Origin: a virus
Length of the DNA: 64,000 nt
Strand: one strand, 5' to 3'
IMG/VR virus record: IMGVR_UViG_3300021598_001001
Coordinates: 62,001-126,000 of that record
Below are positions 30,785-37,663 of this stretch, in pieces (the first letter of the stretch is position 1; every line of letters starts with the position of its first letter). The notes below the pieces were generated by a model. The model made no database searches. It was given only the letters and a program-made list of their open reading frames with translations, and was not told where the DNA came from. Both the position numbers and the translations under genes were made by a program.

Positions 30785-30961
30785 ATGACTTACAAAGAAC
30801 TCCTGCAACAGCTTCAACAACTCACCGAAGATCAGCTCAACTCTGATGTTGCTATCTATGATGAAGGCACCGATGAGTATTATCAACTCAAAGTTGAGTT
30901 GGTATTTACTACCGGAGAATGTGATGTTCTTGATCCTGACCATCCTGTAATTCGTTTCTGA
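30785..30961 (+). CDS. Small acidic protein, MTYKELLxxLQ family
   Basis: 58 residues: MTYKELLQQLQQLTEDQLNS, VAIYDEGTDEYYQL, ending DPDHPVIRF. This short pattern recurs in phage and bacterial hypothetical proteins. Function unknown. Confidence 0.7.
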   Translation: MTYKELLQQLQQLTEDQLNSDVAIYDEGTDEYYQLKVELVFTTGECDVLDPDHPVIRF

Positions 30962-30963
30962 TG

Positions 30964-31185
30964 ATGTACGCAACCCTAGCTGAGTTTTACCGTTATGTTT
31001 ATGCCTTCTATGGTCGTGGTGGTGTGTATCCCATGGGCGCAACTTTAGATGAGATTGAATCAGCAACTAAGATTCTCATTCGTGAGCTCACCGCAACAGA
31101 TAAAGACTTTGTGGGTGATAGCATTGATCGTGAGCTTGTGCGGGACATCCTCATTTCAGAATACGGCTTAGAGTTTCCTGACTAA
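30964..31185 (+). CDS. Small hypothetical protein
   Basis: 73 residues: YATLAEFYRYVYAFYGRGGV, then DEIESATKILIRELTATD. ATG at 30964, or 30961 overlapping the previous stop. Last gene before cassette F. Function unknown. Confidence 0.65.
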   Translation: MYATLAEFYRYVYAFYGRGGVYPMGATLDEIESATKILIRELTATDKDFVGDSIDRELVRDILISEYGLEFPD

Positions 31186-31186
31186 G

Positions 31187-31261
31187 TATGTGCCAGTTGG
31201 CGGGCTGTCCACCAAATCCGCCAAAGGGGCTCAGGGCCCTGTATCTTAGCCATGTTGAGAC
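31187..31261 (+). promoter_or_regulatory. Regulatory cassette type 1, copy F
   Basis: TTGGCGG and CCGCCAA form a 7-bp stem whose loop holds GCTGTCCACC. CTGTCC, 8 nt, CGCCAA, 17 nt, TATCTT (31242-31247), AGCCATGTTGAGA. Confidence 0.78.
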
Positions 31262-31272
31262 AAACAAACGCA

Positions 31273-31551
31273 ATGAGTCAATTCATTTGTATCACTTTCG
31301 GTCCTCGCAATGATGATCCTGCACAATTCTGGAATGAGCGTACTTTCTGGGATCGTCAATCACAAGCAGAAAAGTGGGGTCTCAAGTCTCTCTCGATTGC
31401 AGGAACTTTCGGTTATGTTGTGATCGAAGATTGTGAAGATTCGTGGGAGATTGTTGATGAGTGCGGAGCACCTGATCATGCTGTGAGTATTTCCTGCGAC
31501 AGACTTGGCACCTATTCTGTTCAACCTGCACCTAAACTCATTCTGATCTGA
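31273..31551 (+). CDS. Hypothetical protein
   Basis: 92 residues: SQFICITFGPRNDDPAQFW, YVVIEDCEDSWEIVDEC, VSISCDRLGTYSV. Beta-rich and acidic. ATG at 31273 lies just downstream of the cassette. Function unknown. Confidence 0.65.
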   Translation: MSQFICITFGPRNDDPAQFWNERTFWDRQSQAEKWGLKSLSIAGTFGYVVIEDCEDSWEIVDECGAPDHAVSISCDRLGTYSVQPAPKLILI

Positions 31552-31709
31552 TGAACAAACAAATGGAAATGATCGACATTCTGCAAGAAGAATGCCGCAA
31601 AGATTCTGAACTCCTCGATATGATCATTGAGGAATATGTGATGGGGCTAAATGCTTTTGAAGAAGCAAATCTTGAAGATTTTATTGTCAACAACTTCGGA
31701 GATCTTTGA
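31551..31709 (+). CDS. Small acidic helical protein
   Basis: 52 residues: MNKQMEMIDILQEECRKDSE, LLDMIIEEYVMGLNAF, NLEDFIVNNFGDL. The genes at 35876 and 36121 have similar length and acidic helical order, possibly related. Function unknown. Confidence 0.6.
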   Translation: MNKQMEMIDILQEECRKDSELLDMIIEEYVMGLNAFEEANLEDFIVNNFGDL

Positions 31710-31711
31710 TC

Positions 31712-31981
31712 ATGGCTGCTAACAACACTCTCGCACATCTCCGTGATCGTGTGCAGCGTTTGATTGAACAACAGGGAGAAGATGCTCCTGCTGCTGCATT
31801 TATCTTTACCAATGCAGATGTATTCATTTGGGATGAAGGTGACGGAGATCAAATGCCTGTAGAACGTCAAATTGCTTCCGACATTCTCAATGAGATTGAG
31901 GACTATGATCACATTTACACTGAGGTATTTGATCTGATCGAAGAAGAACTCAAGGCTCGCAATCTTATCGAAAATGACTGA
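31712..31981 (+). CDS. Small acidic protein
   Basis: 89 residues: NTLAHLRDRVQRLIEQQGED, FIFTNADVFIWDEGDGD, then EVFDLIEEELKARNL. Preceded by the TGATCATG junction. Function unknown. Confidence 0.65.
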   Translation: MAANNTLAHLRDRVQRLIEQQGEDAPAAAFIFTNADVFIWDEGDGDQMPVERQIASDILNEIEDYDHIYTEVFDLIEEELKARNLIEND

Positions 31982-32174
31982 GCACACTGGTTACACTTTC
32001 AACCGAGTTAAGTTCACCAAAGATGAGGAAACTTGTCTCTTACGTTTGCTGTTCCAAGCACGAGATTGTGGGAACTGTAATGTTGATGAAGAATGGCTGC
32101 CTTTGTGTAATGATCTGATCACAAAGTATTACAACAGCCAGATCAAAGAAGCTCAACCTATCCAAACTCTCTGA
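31974..32174 (+). CDS. Small hypothetical protein
   Basis: 66 residues: YTFNRVKFTKDEETCLLRLL, CGNCNVDEEWLPLCNDLI. The CGNC and later C could form a metal site. Function unknown. Confidence 0.6.
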   Translation: MTEHTGYTFNRVKFTKDEETCLLRLLFQARDCGNCNVDEEWLPLCNDLITKYYNSQIKEAQPIQTL

Positions 32175-32181
32175 AATTATC

Positions 32182-32337
32182 ATGGTCGTTCACTTCTATG
32201 AAGGTCAGTCTTACTCTTGGGAGTATTCCAACCGCAGCTATGATGATAGCGGATGCTGGGAGGATTATCTGACTGCCGATGAGTATGAAGATGCTCTAGA
32301 TCGTAAGCGGTTTGAGCAATCAAATCGAGACTGGTAG
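32182..32337 (+). CDS. Small acidic protein
   Basis: 51 residues: VVHFYEGQSYSWEYSNRSYD, CWEDYLTADEYEDALDRK. Its stop lies inside cassette G. Function unknown. Confidence 0.6.
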   Translation: MVVHFYEGQSYSWEYSNRSYDDSGCWEDYLTADEYEDALDRKRFEQSNRDW

Positions 32338-32406
32338 GCCAATTCACTGGCTGCACACTAAAGCTGCCGAGTGCAGCCAGAACCTGTATCTTGGCCATGT
32401 TGAGAG
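32335..32406 (+). promoter_or_regulatory. Regulatory cassette type 1, copy G
   Basis: CTGGCTGCAC and GTGCAGCCAG form a perfect 10-bp stem, the longest of the copies. CTGCAC, 8 nt, TGCCGA, 16 nt, TATCTT (32387-32392), GGCCATGTTGAGAGG. Sequence differs from other copies on both stem arms at once, that is, compensatory change. Confidence 0.78.
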
Positions 32407-32419
32407 GAATCGCTCCCCA

Positions 32420-32563
32420 ATGTTTGACGAACTCTGGTCCGAGATTGCTGATGCTCCTGGTGAGATCTTCGACCGTCCGATGACAGCAGAAGAACGAGCT
32501 GAGTTTCAGAGAGTCTGTGAAATGTCTGAAGAAGAGTATTACTATTACATGGAAGCTGCCTGA
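32420..32563 (+). CDS. Very small acidic protein
   Basis: 47 residues: FDELWSEIADAPGEIFDRPM and a C-terminal EEEYYYYMEAA. GAGAGG from the cassette precedes it. Function unknown. Confidence 0.6.
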   Translation: MFDELWSEIADAPGEIFDRPMTAEERAEFQRVCEMSEEEYYYYMEAA

Positions 32564-32564
32564 A

Positions 32565-32744
32565 ATGATGAACGATCTCCGTCAACGTTGTATGGATCTC
32601 GCCGATGAAATGTCGGCCGAGATCAATGGCAACCTGTTCTATGTTCCCGACGAAGACATAGAGAACTGCCTCAAAGCTCTGACTGAGGATAACATCCAAG
32701 ATGTCGCAGCTGAACTTGCAAACCTAGCTCACTGGTTTAACTGA
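32565..32744 (+). CDS. Small helical protein
   Basis: 59 residues: NDLRQRCMDLADEMSAEING, CLKALTEDNIQDVAAELAN. ATG at 32565 or 32568. Ends in a TGATCATG junction. Function unknown. Confidence 0.6.
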   Translation: MMNDLRQRCMDLADEMSAEINGNLFYVPDEDIENCLKALTEDNIQDVAAELANLAHWFN

Positions 32745-32746
32745 TC

Positions 32747-32944
32747 ATGAATCTGAACACTCTTGAATTGCTCATTGCTGACTGCTTTGAGTACATCAAT
32801 GACAACGATCCCAAAGCTGGTGCGTATTGGAGCAACCAACTCTTCACCAAGCAAGGTGACATCAAACGTCATATGATTACTGAGATGACGCTTCAGCGGC
32901 TAGAGAACATCGCTGCTGAACTCTGCGACTATCAGGAAGTCTGA
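32747..32944 (+). CDS. Small helical protein
   Basis: 65 residues: NTLELLIADCFEYINDNDPK, then TLQRLENIAAELCDYQ. A recurring style of helix-Asn/Asp loop-helix. Function unknown. Confidence 0.6.
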   Translation: MNLNTLELLIADCFEYINDNDPKAGAYWSNQLFTKQGDIKRHMITEMTLQRLENIAAELCDYQEV

Positions 32945-32972
32945 TTAACACAAACACAACACACACAAAACA

Positions 32973-33299
32973 ATGGAACTGACCAAAGCTTTCCCTCCCG
33001 CTGACGATCTGATCATGAAACTGCAAGAGATTGATTACAGCAAACACTTCCACAAATACATGGACATTGTTGAAACTATTGTGGTGTGGATTGCCGCAAT
33101 CGCTACTATCATCTTCGAGAAGCTGCAGACGATGCGATTCAAAACTCCCGACACGATTGCTGACTACTTCTACTTCAACATCAACATGATTGCTGCTCCT
33201 GGTGATGAGATTGTGGGTCTGAGTGTAGGCAATCGTTACATCGGTTTCTATGGCGACTCTCTGAACTGGGGTGTGCTCGACGAGAACGGCTGCCTTTGA
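32973..33299 (+). CDS. Hypothetical protein with one hydrophobic helix
   Basis: 108 residues: an N-terminal polar region, a hydrophobic helix (VETIVVWIAAIATIIFE) and a C-terminal beta-rich part (NRYIGFYGDSLNWGVLD). The gene is followed by a strong terminator. Possibly membrane-associated. Function unknown. Confidence 0.65.
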   Translation: MELTKAFPPADDLIMKLQEIDYSKHFHKYMDIVETIVVWIAAIATIIFEKLQTMRFKTPDTIADYFYFNINMIAAPGDEIVGLSVGNRYIGFYGDSLNWGVLDENGCL

Positions 33300-33328
33300 T
33301 TTGAGCGAACAATTAAATTGATTTAATT

Positions 33329-33370
33329 CTGGCTGCATGGAGTGATCCAACCTACCATGCAGCCAGTTTT
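33329..33370 (+). terminator. Rho-independent terminator
   Basis: Perfect 11-bp stem CTGGCTGCATG/CATGCAGCCAG followed by TTTT and, 6 nt later, TTTTT. Ends the operon that starts with cassette G. The stem is close in sequence to the arm of cassette G (CTGGCTGCAC). Confidence 0.9.
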
Positions 33371-33470
33371 AACGCTTTTTCCGGTTTCTGCCGTAGTGGT
33401 GGCCATGAGTCTCACCGCTTGCGACTTGAGACTGGCTGGGGGCTGGGTCAGATCCTACCAAACCTGGCCG
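33371..33470 (+). other. Intergenic stretch without gene
   Basis: About 100 nt between the terminator and cassette H, visibly GC-rich. No ORF with coding-like sequence. Contains TGAGTCTCA and TTGAGACTGG, which are loosely palindromic. Confidence 0.4.
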
Positions 33471-33543
33471 GTGTGTGACAATCGGGTGGCTGTCCACTGA
33501 TCCCGCCGAGAGGGCCCGTTAGGCCCTATATTGGCCACATGAG
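33471..33543 (+). promoter_or_regulatory. Regulatory cassette type 1, copy H
   Basis: CTGTCC, 8 nt, CGCCGA, 17 nt, TATATT (33527-33532), then GGCCACATGAGG, a shorter leader variant. CGGG/CCCG and AGGGCC/GGCCCT stems are present. Confidence 0.75.
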
Positions 33544-33589
33544 GGAGAGGGAACGACCTCCCCCCACCAAACCATTCTCCGCTCAAACC

Positions 33590-33904
33590 ATGCGTAAGAT
33601 CGAAACTCTGATGAACCAGGCCATCCAGAAAGAAATCGACTGGAAGCTGGACAACACTGAAGTAATCAGCTGCTCCAACGTTTCTGATGTCTACCTGCAT
33701 GGCAACCTGATTGCTCGTATCGGTGAAACTTGGATGGAACTGTTTGACGGTGGCTGGCAGACTGCTACCACCAAGTCCCGTCTGAATGCTATTCTCTCTG
33801 CACACGGCTGCCCTGGTGAGCGTGTCTTCCAACAGAAAGGCCAGTGGTTCATCACCATCAACGGAGCTAAGGTTCCTTTCTTCTCGGGTATGCGTCTGAA
33901 CTGA
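33590..33904 (+). CDS. Hypothetical protein
   Basis: 104 residues: RKIETLMNQAIQKEIDWKLD, DVYLHGNLIARIGETWMEL, FDGGWQTATTKSRLNAIL. The middle is a compact beta domain of the type found in several cyanophage mini-proteins. An upstream in-frame ATG (33539) lies in the cassette leader, so 33590 is preferred. Function unknown. Confidence 0.68.
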   Translation: MRKIETLMNQAIQKEIDWKLDNTEVISCSNVSDVYLHGNLIARIGETWMELFDGGWQTATTKSRLNAILSAHGCPGERVFQQKGQWFITINGAKVPFFSGMRLN

Positions 33905-34062
33905 TGGCTAGAACCAAAACGCTAACATTCAAGTCACCAAACAAAATGAAAACAATTGGCCTGATCTTTGTGATAGCGTTTCTGATCTTTCCATCAGTTC
34001 GCTACACCACTGGGAGCATTCTGCACTCCACTGGTGACTTCATTCAATCCACAGCTGATTGA
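33904..34062 (+). CDS. Tiny membrane or secreted protein
   Basis: 52 residues with one hydrophobic helix (IGLIFVIAFLIFPSV) after a basic start. A later Met at 33946 could start a 38-residue form. Overlaps the previous stop. Function unknown. Confidence 0.55.
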   Translation: MARTKTLTFKSPNKMKTIGLIFVIAFLIFPSVRYTTGSILHSTGDFIQSTAD

Positions 34063-34067
34063 TTACG

Positions 34068-34229
34068 ATGAAGCACACCAACACAGTTCGCATCATTGAC
34101 CGCCTCGGCTTGTTCCCTGAAACTAGAGGAAAAGCCCGCTACATCTCGGTCAAAACTTATGCTCATGCAATGGAGATTGTCGATGAGCAAAACAAACTTG
34201 GCAACACAGCCACACTGATTAACTGGTAA
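34068..34229 (+). CDS. Small basic protein
   Basis: 53 residues: MKHTNTVRIIDRLGLFPETR, then VKTYAHAMEIVDEQNK. Function unknown. Confidence 0.58.
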   Translation: MKHTNTVRIIDRLGLFPETRGKARYISVKTYAHAMEIVDEQNKLGNTATLINW

Positions 34230-34235
34230 CAAATT

Positions 34236-34403
34236 ATGGCTAAAGATTCTACAATGGTTGAAACTGAATACTACGAGCTTCCGCTTGATTTTTATCTGAA
34301 GTGTGAGTTCATTGCTGCTCAATTAGAGGTCACAGTTGATTACCTTCTGGAGGAGTTTTACGATGATGGTGAACTCATTGTGCCAAACTTTGTGCAGGAA
34401 TGA
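34236..34403 (+). CDS. Small acidic protein
   Basis: 55 residues: VETEYYELPLDFYLKCEFI, then VTVDYLLEEFYDDGELI. Function unknown. Confidence 0.6.
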   Translation: MAKDSTMVETEYYELPLDFYLKCEFIAAQLEVTVDYLLEEFYDDGELIVPNFVQE

Positions 34404-34409
34404 GCAACA

Positions 34410-34482
34410 ATAGGACAGTCTGATGGCTGTCCACTAAATACGCCGCACCCAGCCAGAACTGGTATCTTAGCCATGTTGAGAG
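34410..34482 (+). promoter_or_regulatory. Regulatory cassette type 1, copy I
   Basis: Perfect palindromic half-sites GGACAG and CTGTCC, 8 nt, CGCCGC, 16 nt, TATCTT (34463-34468), AGCCATGTTGAGAG. Precedes 34500. Confidence 0.78.
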
Positions 34483-34499
34483 ATTCAACCGAACCCCAA

Positions 34500-34631
34500 A
34501 TGTTCACAATCACCTATCAAGTTCCCTACAACAACTGTGAGTGGCGGACTCAAAGCTTCAAGACTCTCGCTGAAGCAGAGTCGATGATAGCTTTCTACCG
34601 CTCCTGTGGTTCACCTGCTAAACTTGTCTGA
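34500..34631 (+). CDS. Very small protein
   Basis: 43 residues: FTITYQVPYNNCEWRTQSF, then TLAEAESMIAFYRSCGS. It resembles the small beta-alpha pattern of other phage proteins. Ends in a TGATCATG junction. Function unknown. Confidence 0.6.
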   Translation: MFTITYQVPYNNCEWRTQSFKTLAEAESMIAFYRSCGSPAKLV

Positions 34632-34633
34632 TC

Positions 34634-34870
34634 ATGAAAACTTTAACTCTTCAAGTTACAGACGTTGAGTTTGATTTTGATGATGAAGATTTTACGATTG
34701 AAGAGCAACTAGAAGTTATCAGCTCTGTCGTTGGTAACACCTTTGAGGTTGAAGTTGATGATGACGATGATGATGAAGCCATCGCACATTGTCTAGTTGA
34801 AGAGGTGACAGATGCCACTGGTTGGTGTGTCTTCTCTCTTAATTTTGTTCACATTCTTAACACTCACTGA
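34634..34870 (+). CDS. Small highly acidic protein
   Basis: 78 residues with long Asp/Glu runs (FDFDDEDFTIEEQLEV and VEVDDDDDDEA). Acidity suggests a DNA- or protein-mimic or a metal-rich loop; no family. Stop 1 nt before the next ATG. Confidence 0.65.
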   Translation: MKTLTLQVTDVEFDFDDEDFTIEEQLEVISSVVGNTFEVEVDDDDDDEAIAHCLVEEVTDATGWCVFSLNFVHILNTH

Positions 34871-34871
34871 C

Positions 34872-35018
34872 ATGCGAATCGCTCTTCTGATTGCTACTCT
34901 TGCTCTTGGGCTGAAGACTGGTCTTGCTGCTCATGCGACTGTGAATGCTTATCAAGAAGCACAAGCCGAACGGATGTGCCAGATTGATCCAAGCTACTGC
35001 GGACTGAAGCAAAAATAG
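34872..35018 (+). CDS. Tiny secreted protein
   Basis: 48 residues: signal peptide RIALLIATLALGLKTGLAAHA, then a short mature part with two Cys (MCQIDPSYCG) that could form a disulfide in the periplasm. Its stop is within the first bases of cassette J. Function unknown. Confidence 0.65.
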   Translation: MRIALLIATLALGLKTGLAAHATVNAYQEAQAERMCQIDPSYCGLKQK

Positions 35019-35083
35019 GACAGTTGGATGGCTGTCCACTCAATCCGCCGAACCGACCCGTTTGGCCCTATATTGGCCACATG
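35015..35083 (+). promoter_or_regulatory. Regulatory cassette type 1, copy J
   Basis: GGACAG/CTGTCC, 8 nt, CGCCGA, 17 nt, TATATT (35069-35074), GGCCACATG. The same short-leader variant as copy H. Confidence 0.78.
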
Positions 35084-35407
35084 AAGAACGAAACCGCTCA
35101 AATGTCACTTTTCTCCCAAGGCTGGAAAGCTGAAGTCTACTTCGGTAGCGAGTTGACTGCTCATCATATGAACACCCGTTCGGTGTATCGTTTCAAGGAG
35201 AATGCCAATGTGAGCATCACTCACTCCGGAAAGTATGCTGAGAATGGAACTGTGGATGTGTTCGCAGTTTCTATTCGTGAGGAGATCAATCCTCGTCACT
35301 CTGTGACACAAACTGTTGAGACTTTTGATAACTGGTTGGACGCATACTACTGCGGTGTTCAGTGTGTCAACAATCTGAACAGCGACATTCTCGCTGCTCA
35401 ATGCTGA
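35081..35407 (+). CDS. Hypothetical protein
   Basis: 108 residues: KAEVYFGSELTAHHMNTRSV, YRFKENANVSITHS, then FDNWLDAYYCGVQCVNNL. Its ATG (35081) is the end of cassette J, so it may start leaderless or at the Met at 35102. Function unknown. Confidence 0.65.
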   Translation: MKNETAQMSLFSQGWKAEVYFGSELTAHHMNTRSVYRFKENANVSITHSGKYAENGTVDVFAVSIREEINPRHSVTQTVETFDNWLDAYYCGVQCVNNLNSDILAAQC

Positions 35408-35421
35408 TCGGTTAGGGTTAG

Positions 35422-35494
35422 GTGGGACAGTCATCTGGCTGTCCACCAAATCCGCCGAGACCAGCCACCTGATGTATTCTAGCCATGTTGAGAG
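35422..35494 (+). promoter_or_regulatory. Regulatory cassette type 1, copy K
   Basis: GGACAG/CTGTCC, 8 nt, CGCCGA, 16 nt, TATTCT (35475-35480), AGCCATGTTGAGAGG. Confidence 0.76.
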
Positions 35495-35507
35495 GAATCC
35501 GAACCGA

Positions 35508-35684
35508 ATGAAAGTCTACGCTGTGATCGCTGGAATTGATTACGAAGGCGAAGTGTTTGATACTCTGCGCCTGTTCGATTGCAAGTCTGCCGCAGAAGCA
35601 TATGAGGCAGAACTTGATGCAAACTATGATTATACCCTGATGGAAGCCCGTGAGGTGATCATGGAATCTGCAATCGCTGCTTGA
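35508..35684 (+). CDS. Small protein, DYEGE family
   Basis: 58 residues: MKVYAVIAGIDYEGEVFDTL, CKSAAEAYEAELDANYDY. The DYEGE pattern occurs in many small phage and bacterial proteins with no known function. GAGAGG of the cassette is the ribosome binding site. Confidence 0.7.
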   Translation: MKVYAVIAGIDYEGEVFDTLRLFDCKSAAEAYEAELDANYDYTLMEAREVIMESAIAA

Positions 35685-35686
35685 TC

Positions 35687-35848
35687 ATGAAAAACTATCG
35701 AGTTCGTGTTGAGACTTATGATGGCTGTGTCACGATTTGGTATGAGAAATCCAAGGCCAAATCCGCAGACAAATTGATTCTCAATCGTGTCTACAATCAG
35801 CTCTGTGGGCTGAATGTCAAAGAAATCGAAGTTACTCCTTCCGTCTGA
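35687..35848 (+). CDS. Small beta-alpha-beta protein, paralogue of 16933
   Basis: 53 residues: NYRVRVETYDGCVTIWYE, KSADKLILNRVYNQLC, VKEIEVTP. Same order as 16933 and 28764. Begins in a TGATCATG junction. Function unknown. Confidence 0.62.
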   Translation: MKNYRVRVETYDGCVTIWYEKSKAKSADKLILNRVYNQLCGLNVKEIEVTPSV

Positions 35849-35875
35849 ACTTTTCACACTAATTAACACAAACTC

Positions 35876-36049
35876 ATGAATCGCCAAGAACTTCAAGATC
35901 AGCTCATTCAGACAATCCTCGATGGTATGGATCTGAAATGTTTGCTTCAAATGTGTTACGATGTGATGGATGAGAATTATGATAAGTATTCGGATGAAGA
36001 ATTGATTACTGAATGTGAAGAATACTATCCCGAACTTCTAGAGGGCTGA
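35876..36049 (+). CDS. Small acidic helical protein
   Basis: 57 residues: NRQELQDQLIQTILDGMDLK, then DEELITECEEYYPEL. No gene follows for about 70 nt. Function unknown. Confidence 0.6.
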   Translation: MNRQELQDQLIQTILDGMDLKCLLQMCYDVMDENYDKYSDEELITECEEYYPELLEG

Positions 36050-36120
36050 TTCGCCATTCGCAAATAGAGAATGAGATGCGCTCTAAAGACACTCAAACTC
36101 ACCAACACCAACACACTCAA

Positions 36121-36246
36121 ATGATCGCAACTCGTAAAGACTTCTTCATCGCTGTGCTTGATCAGTTTGCTACTAATGGTAACGAACTTCTGCAACTTCT
36201 GGATGACATTGTGAACGGCGAATGTGAATGCTATCTTGAAGACTGA
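36121..36246 (+). CDS. Very small acidic protein
   Basis: 41 residues: ATRKDFFIAVLDQFATNGNE, LLQLLDDIVNGECECYLED. The 70 nt before it hold no gene; a CATTC/GAATG hairpin is near 36055. Function unknown. Confidence 0.55.
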   Translation: MIATRKDFFIAVLDQFATNGNELLQLLDDIVNGECECYLED

Positions 36247-36285
36247 TTAACTGTTCATTTCTTACACTTTTTCTTCTTTTCTCTC

Positions 36286-36453
36286 ATGACTCTTCAATCT
36301 GCAATCGCTCAACTTCGCGCTGCTCGCAACGGCGCTGAAATGCTCCAAGTTCTCGACATGCTCGCACAAGACTCTGTAGGTTACACCTATGCCGAGTCCC
36401 CACAAATCGCCAAGGTTCTCGGAGTGCCCACACTTGAAGCTGTAGAGCTCTGA
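36286..36453 (+). CDS. Small helical protein
   Basis: 55 residues: QSAIAQLRAARNGAEMLQVL, PQIAKVLGVPTLEAVEL. A pyrimidine-rich leader (ttcttcttttctctc) precedes it. A sigma70-type promoter overlaps its 3' end. Function unknown. Confidence 0.6.
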   Translation: MTLQSAIAQLRAARNGAEMLQVLDMLAQDSVGYTYAESPQIAKVLGVPTLEAVEL

Positions 36454-36462
36454 TGGTATAAT
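36434..36462 (+). promoter_or_regulatory. Sigma70-type promoter overlapping a gene end
   Basis: TTGAAG (36434-36439), 17 nt, TATAAT (36457-36462), immediately followed by a terminator stem. The short promoter-terminator unit would make a transcript that stops almost at once unless antiterminated. Confidence 0.6.
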
Positions 36463-36489
36463 AAAGGGGGCTCACATCCCCCCCTTTTT
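36463..36489 (+). terminator. Rho-independent terminator
   Basis: GGGGG (36466-36470), loop CTCACAT, CCCCC and T5. It follows the TATAAT directly and precedes the ATG at 36492. Confidence 0.85.
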
Positions 36490-36491
36490 GT

Positions 36492-36656
36492 ATGACTGAT
36501 ACGGAGAAACTTCTCGAACTTTCAGAGTTAATCAGACAGATCATCTTTGCTCTAGAGATGACACAATACGAAATCTCCGATTCACAACAAAAGAATAATG
36601 TTCTAGAACTCTCTGAGATCTATCACCAGAAGATGATTGCTATTCTAACCACATGA
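36492..36656 (+). CDS. Small helical protein
   Basis: 54 residues: EKLLELSELIRQIIFALEMT, then NVLELSEIYHQKMI. Overlaps the next gene by 4 nt. Function unknown. Confidence 0.6.
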   Translation: MTDTEKLLELSELIRQIIFALEMTQYEISDSQQKNNVLELSEIYHQKMIAILTT

Positions 36657-36781
36657 AGAAACACCATCTGATTGTTGCTTCAATCATCCCAGCTATCCTA
36701 CTCACATTCGCAACGATTCGTGATAGCTGCGCAAACCCCGATTATGCCAATTACTTCACAGAATCATGCAAAACAAAGTAG
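36653..36781 (+). CDS. Tiny secreted or membrane protein
   Basis: 42 residues: a basic start then a hydrophobic helix (LIVASIIPAILLTFATI) and a short tail with two Cys (SCANPDYANYFTESC). Function unknown. Confidence 0.55.
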   Translation: MKKHHLIVASIIPAILLTFATIRDSCANPDYANYFTESCKTK

Positions 36782-36921
36782 AAAACTGGGTGGACAATCT
36801 AACACTCACACAACAACAAAAAGTTTACAACGAGATCGTGGATTATTTCACAAGTGAGGTGATTAAAGAGGTGTTATCAAAGTATGACAATTCTCTTGAC
36901 ATTGAACATCTAAACGTATAA
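36766..36921 (+). CDS. Small helical protein
   Basis: 51 residues: VENWVDNLTLTQQQKVYNEI, VIKEVLSKYDNSLD. A sigma70-type promoter overlaps its 3' end. Function unknown. Confidence 0.55.
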   Translation: MQNKVENWVDNLTLTQQQKVYNEIVDYFTSEVIKEVLSKYDNSLDIEHLNV

Positions 36922-36924
36922 AAT
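36896..36924 (+). promoter_or_regulatory. Sigma70-type promoter
   Basis: TTGACA (36896-36901), 17 nt, TAAAAT (36919-36924). Drives 36963 with a 35-nt leader. Confidence 0.7.
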
Positions 36925-36962
36925 AGTAACGTACTTTCATTCACACTTAAGGACACACACTT

Positions 36963-37148
36963 ATGCAAACCATCAACAACAAAGTTACACGTTACAGAGT
37001 TACCTTGGACTTTACAGTTGATACATCTAACTGTGTAAGTCCTAAAGAATGGAATTGGGCTTCACTTCTCGAACTCGGTAACAACGAATCAGTCAATGAG
37101 GTTTATGTAGAGAACCTCGGAGAATATACCACTCGTAGGAGTAAGTAA
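36963..37148 (+). CDS. Small hypothetical protein
   Basis: 61 residues: KVTRYRVTLDFTVDTSNCVS, then WASLLELGNNESVNEVYVEN. Two strands and a helix. One base overlap with the next gene. Function unknown. Confidence 0.62.
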   Translation: MQTINNKVTRYRVTLDFTVDTSNCVSPKEWNWASLLELGNNESVNEVYVENLGEYTTRRSK

Positions 37149-37297
37149 TGGACCTCACTACCGCTCACCCTTACGGGGAAGAAAGTTTGTTCGATTTTGA
37201 ACAAGAGATCAATGATCAGTATGCTGCTCAGTATGATGAAGATATGATCTTCGATGATTACTCTAGTGGCATAGATGCTGAGAGTTATGATCCTTGA
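37148..37297 (+). CDS. Small highly acidic protein
   Basis: 49 residues, rich in Asp, Glu, Tyr (EESLFDFEQEINDQYAAQYD). Resembles the acidic protein at 17952. Last gene before the candidate origin. Function unknown. Confidence 0.6.
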   Translation: MDLTTAHPYGEESLFDFEQEINDQYAAQYDEDMIFDDYSSGIDAESYDP

Positions 37298-37309
37298 TTG
37301 ATCTCTGAT

Positions 37310-37640
37310 TGTTTATACTGTTTTCCACAGCTTTATGATACCTTTGTGGAAAAAGCTGTGGAAAACAAGCCATTAAAAAAAGGCTAAAAAAATCAAGCTT
37401 GTGTGAAAGCTTTCTCGTTTATGTTCTCTCTGTGGCCCCTCTGATGGCTTATAAAAAAGCCTCTGAGACCTTGTAATCTTAGCGGGCAGGCTATCACACG
37501 ACCGCATAAATGTCAAGAGACCCCCCACATAAGTCTCCGGGACCACACAGTTTGAGCAACATAAGGTCTCACAGTTTCTTATAGTTTTCCACAGCACTTG
37601 TGGAAAAAGTCTATAAGTTTTCCACAGTCTTATGAGCACT
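37310..37640. other. Candidate replication origin with six DnaA-type boxes
   Basis: Six perfect TTTTCCACA boxes: 37321-37329 (+), 37345-37353 (-), 37357-37365 (-), 37585-37593 (+), 37599-37607 (-), 37618-37626 (+). TTTTCCACA is the cyanobacterial form of the DnaA box. The first three lie in a perfect 15-bp inverted repeat (37320-37334 with 37352-37366). The second set lies in an inverted repeat with CTTATAG/CTATAAG arms. The region is non-coding and is followed by a consensus promoter and a structured transcript. Origin function is inferred. Confidence 0.6.
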
Positions 37641-37663
37641 CTAAGTCCCCCACATCTCGGAGC

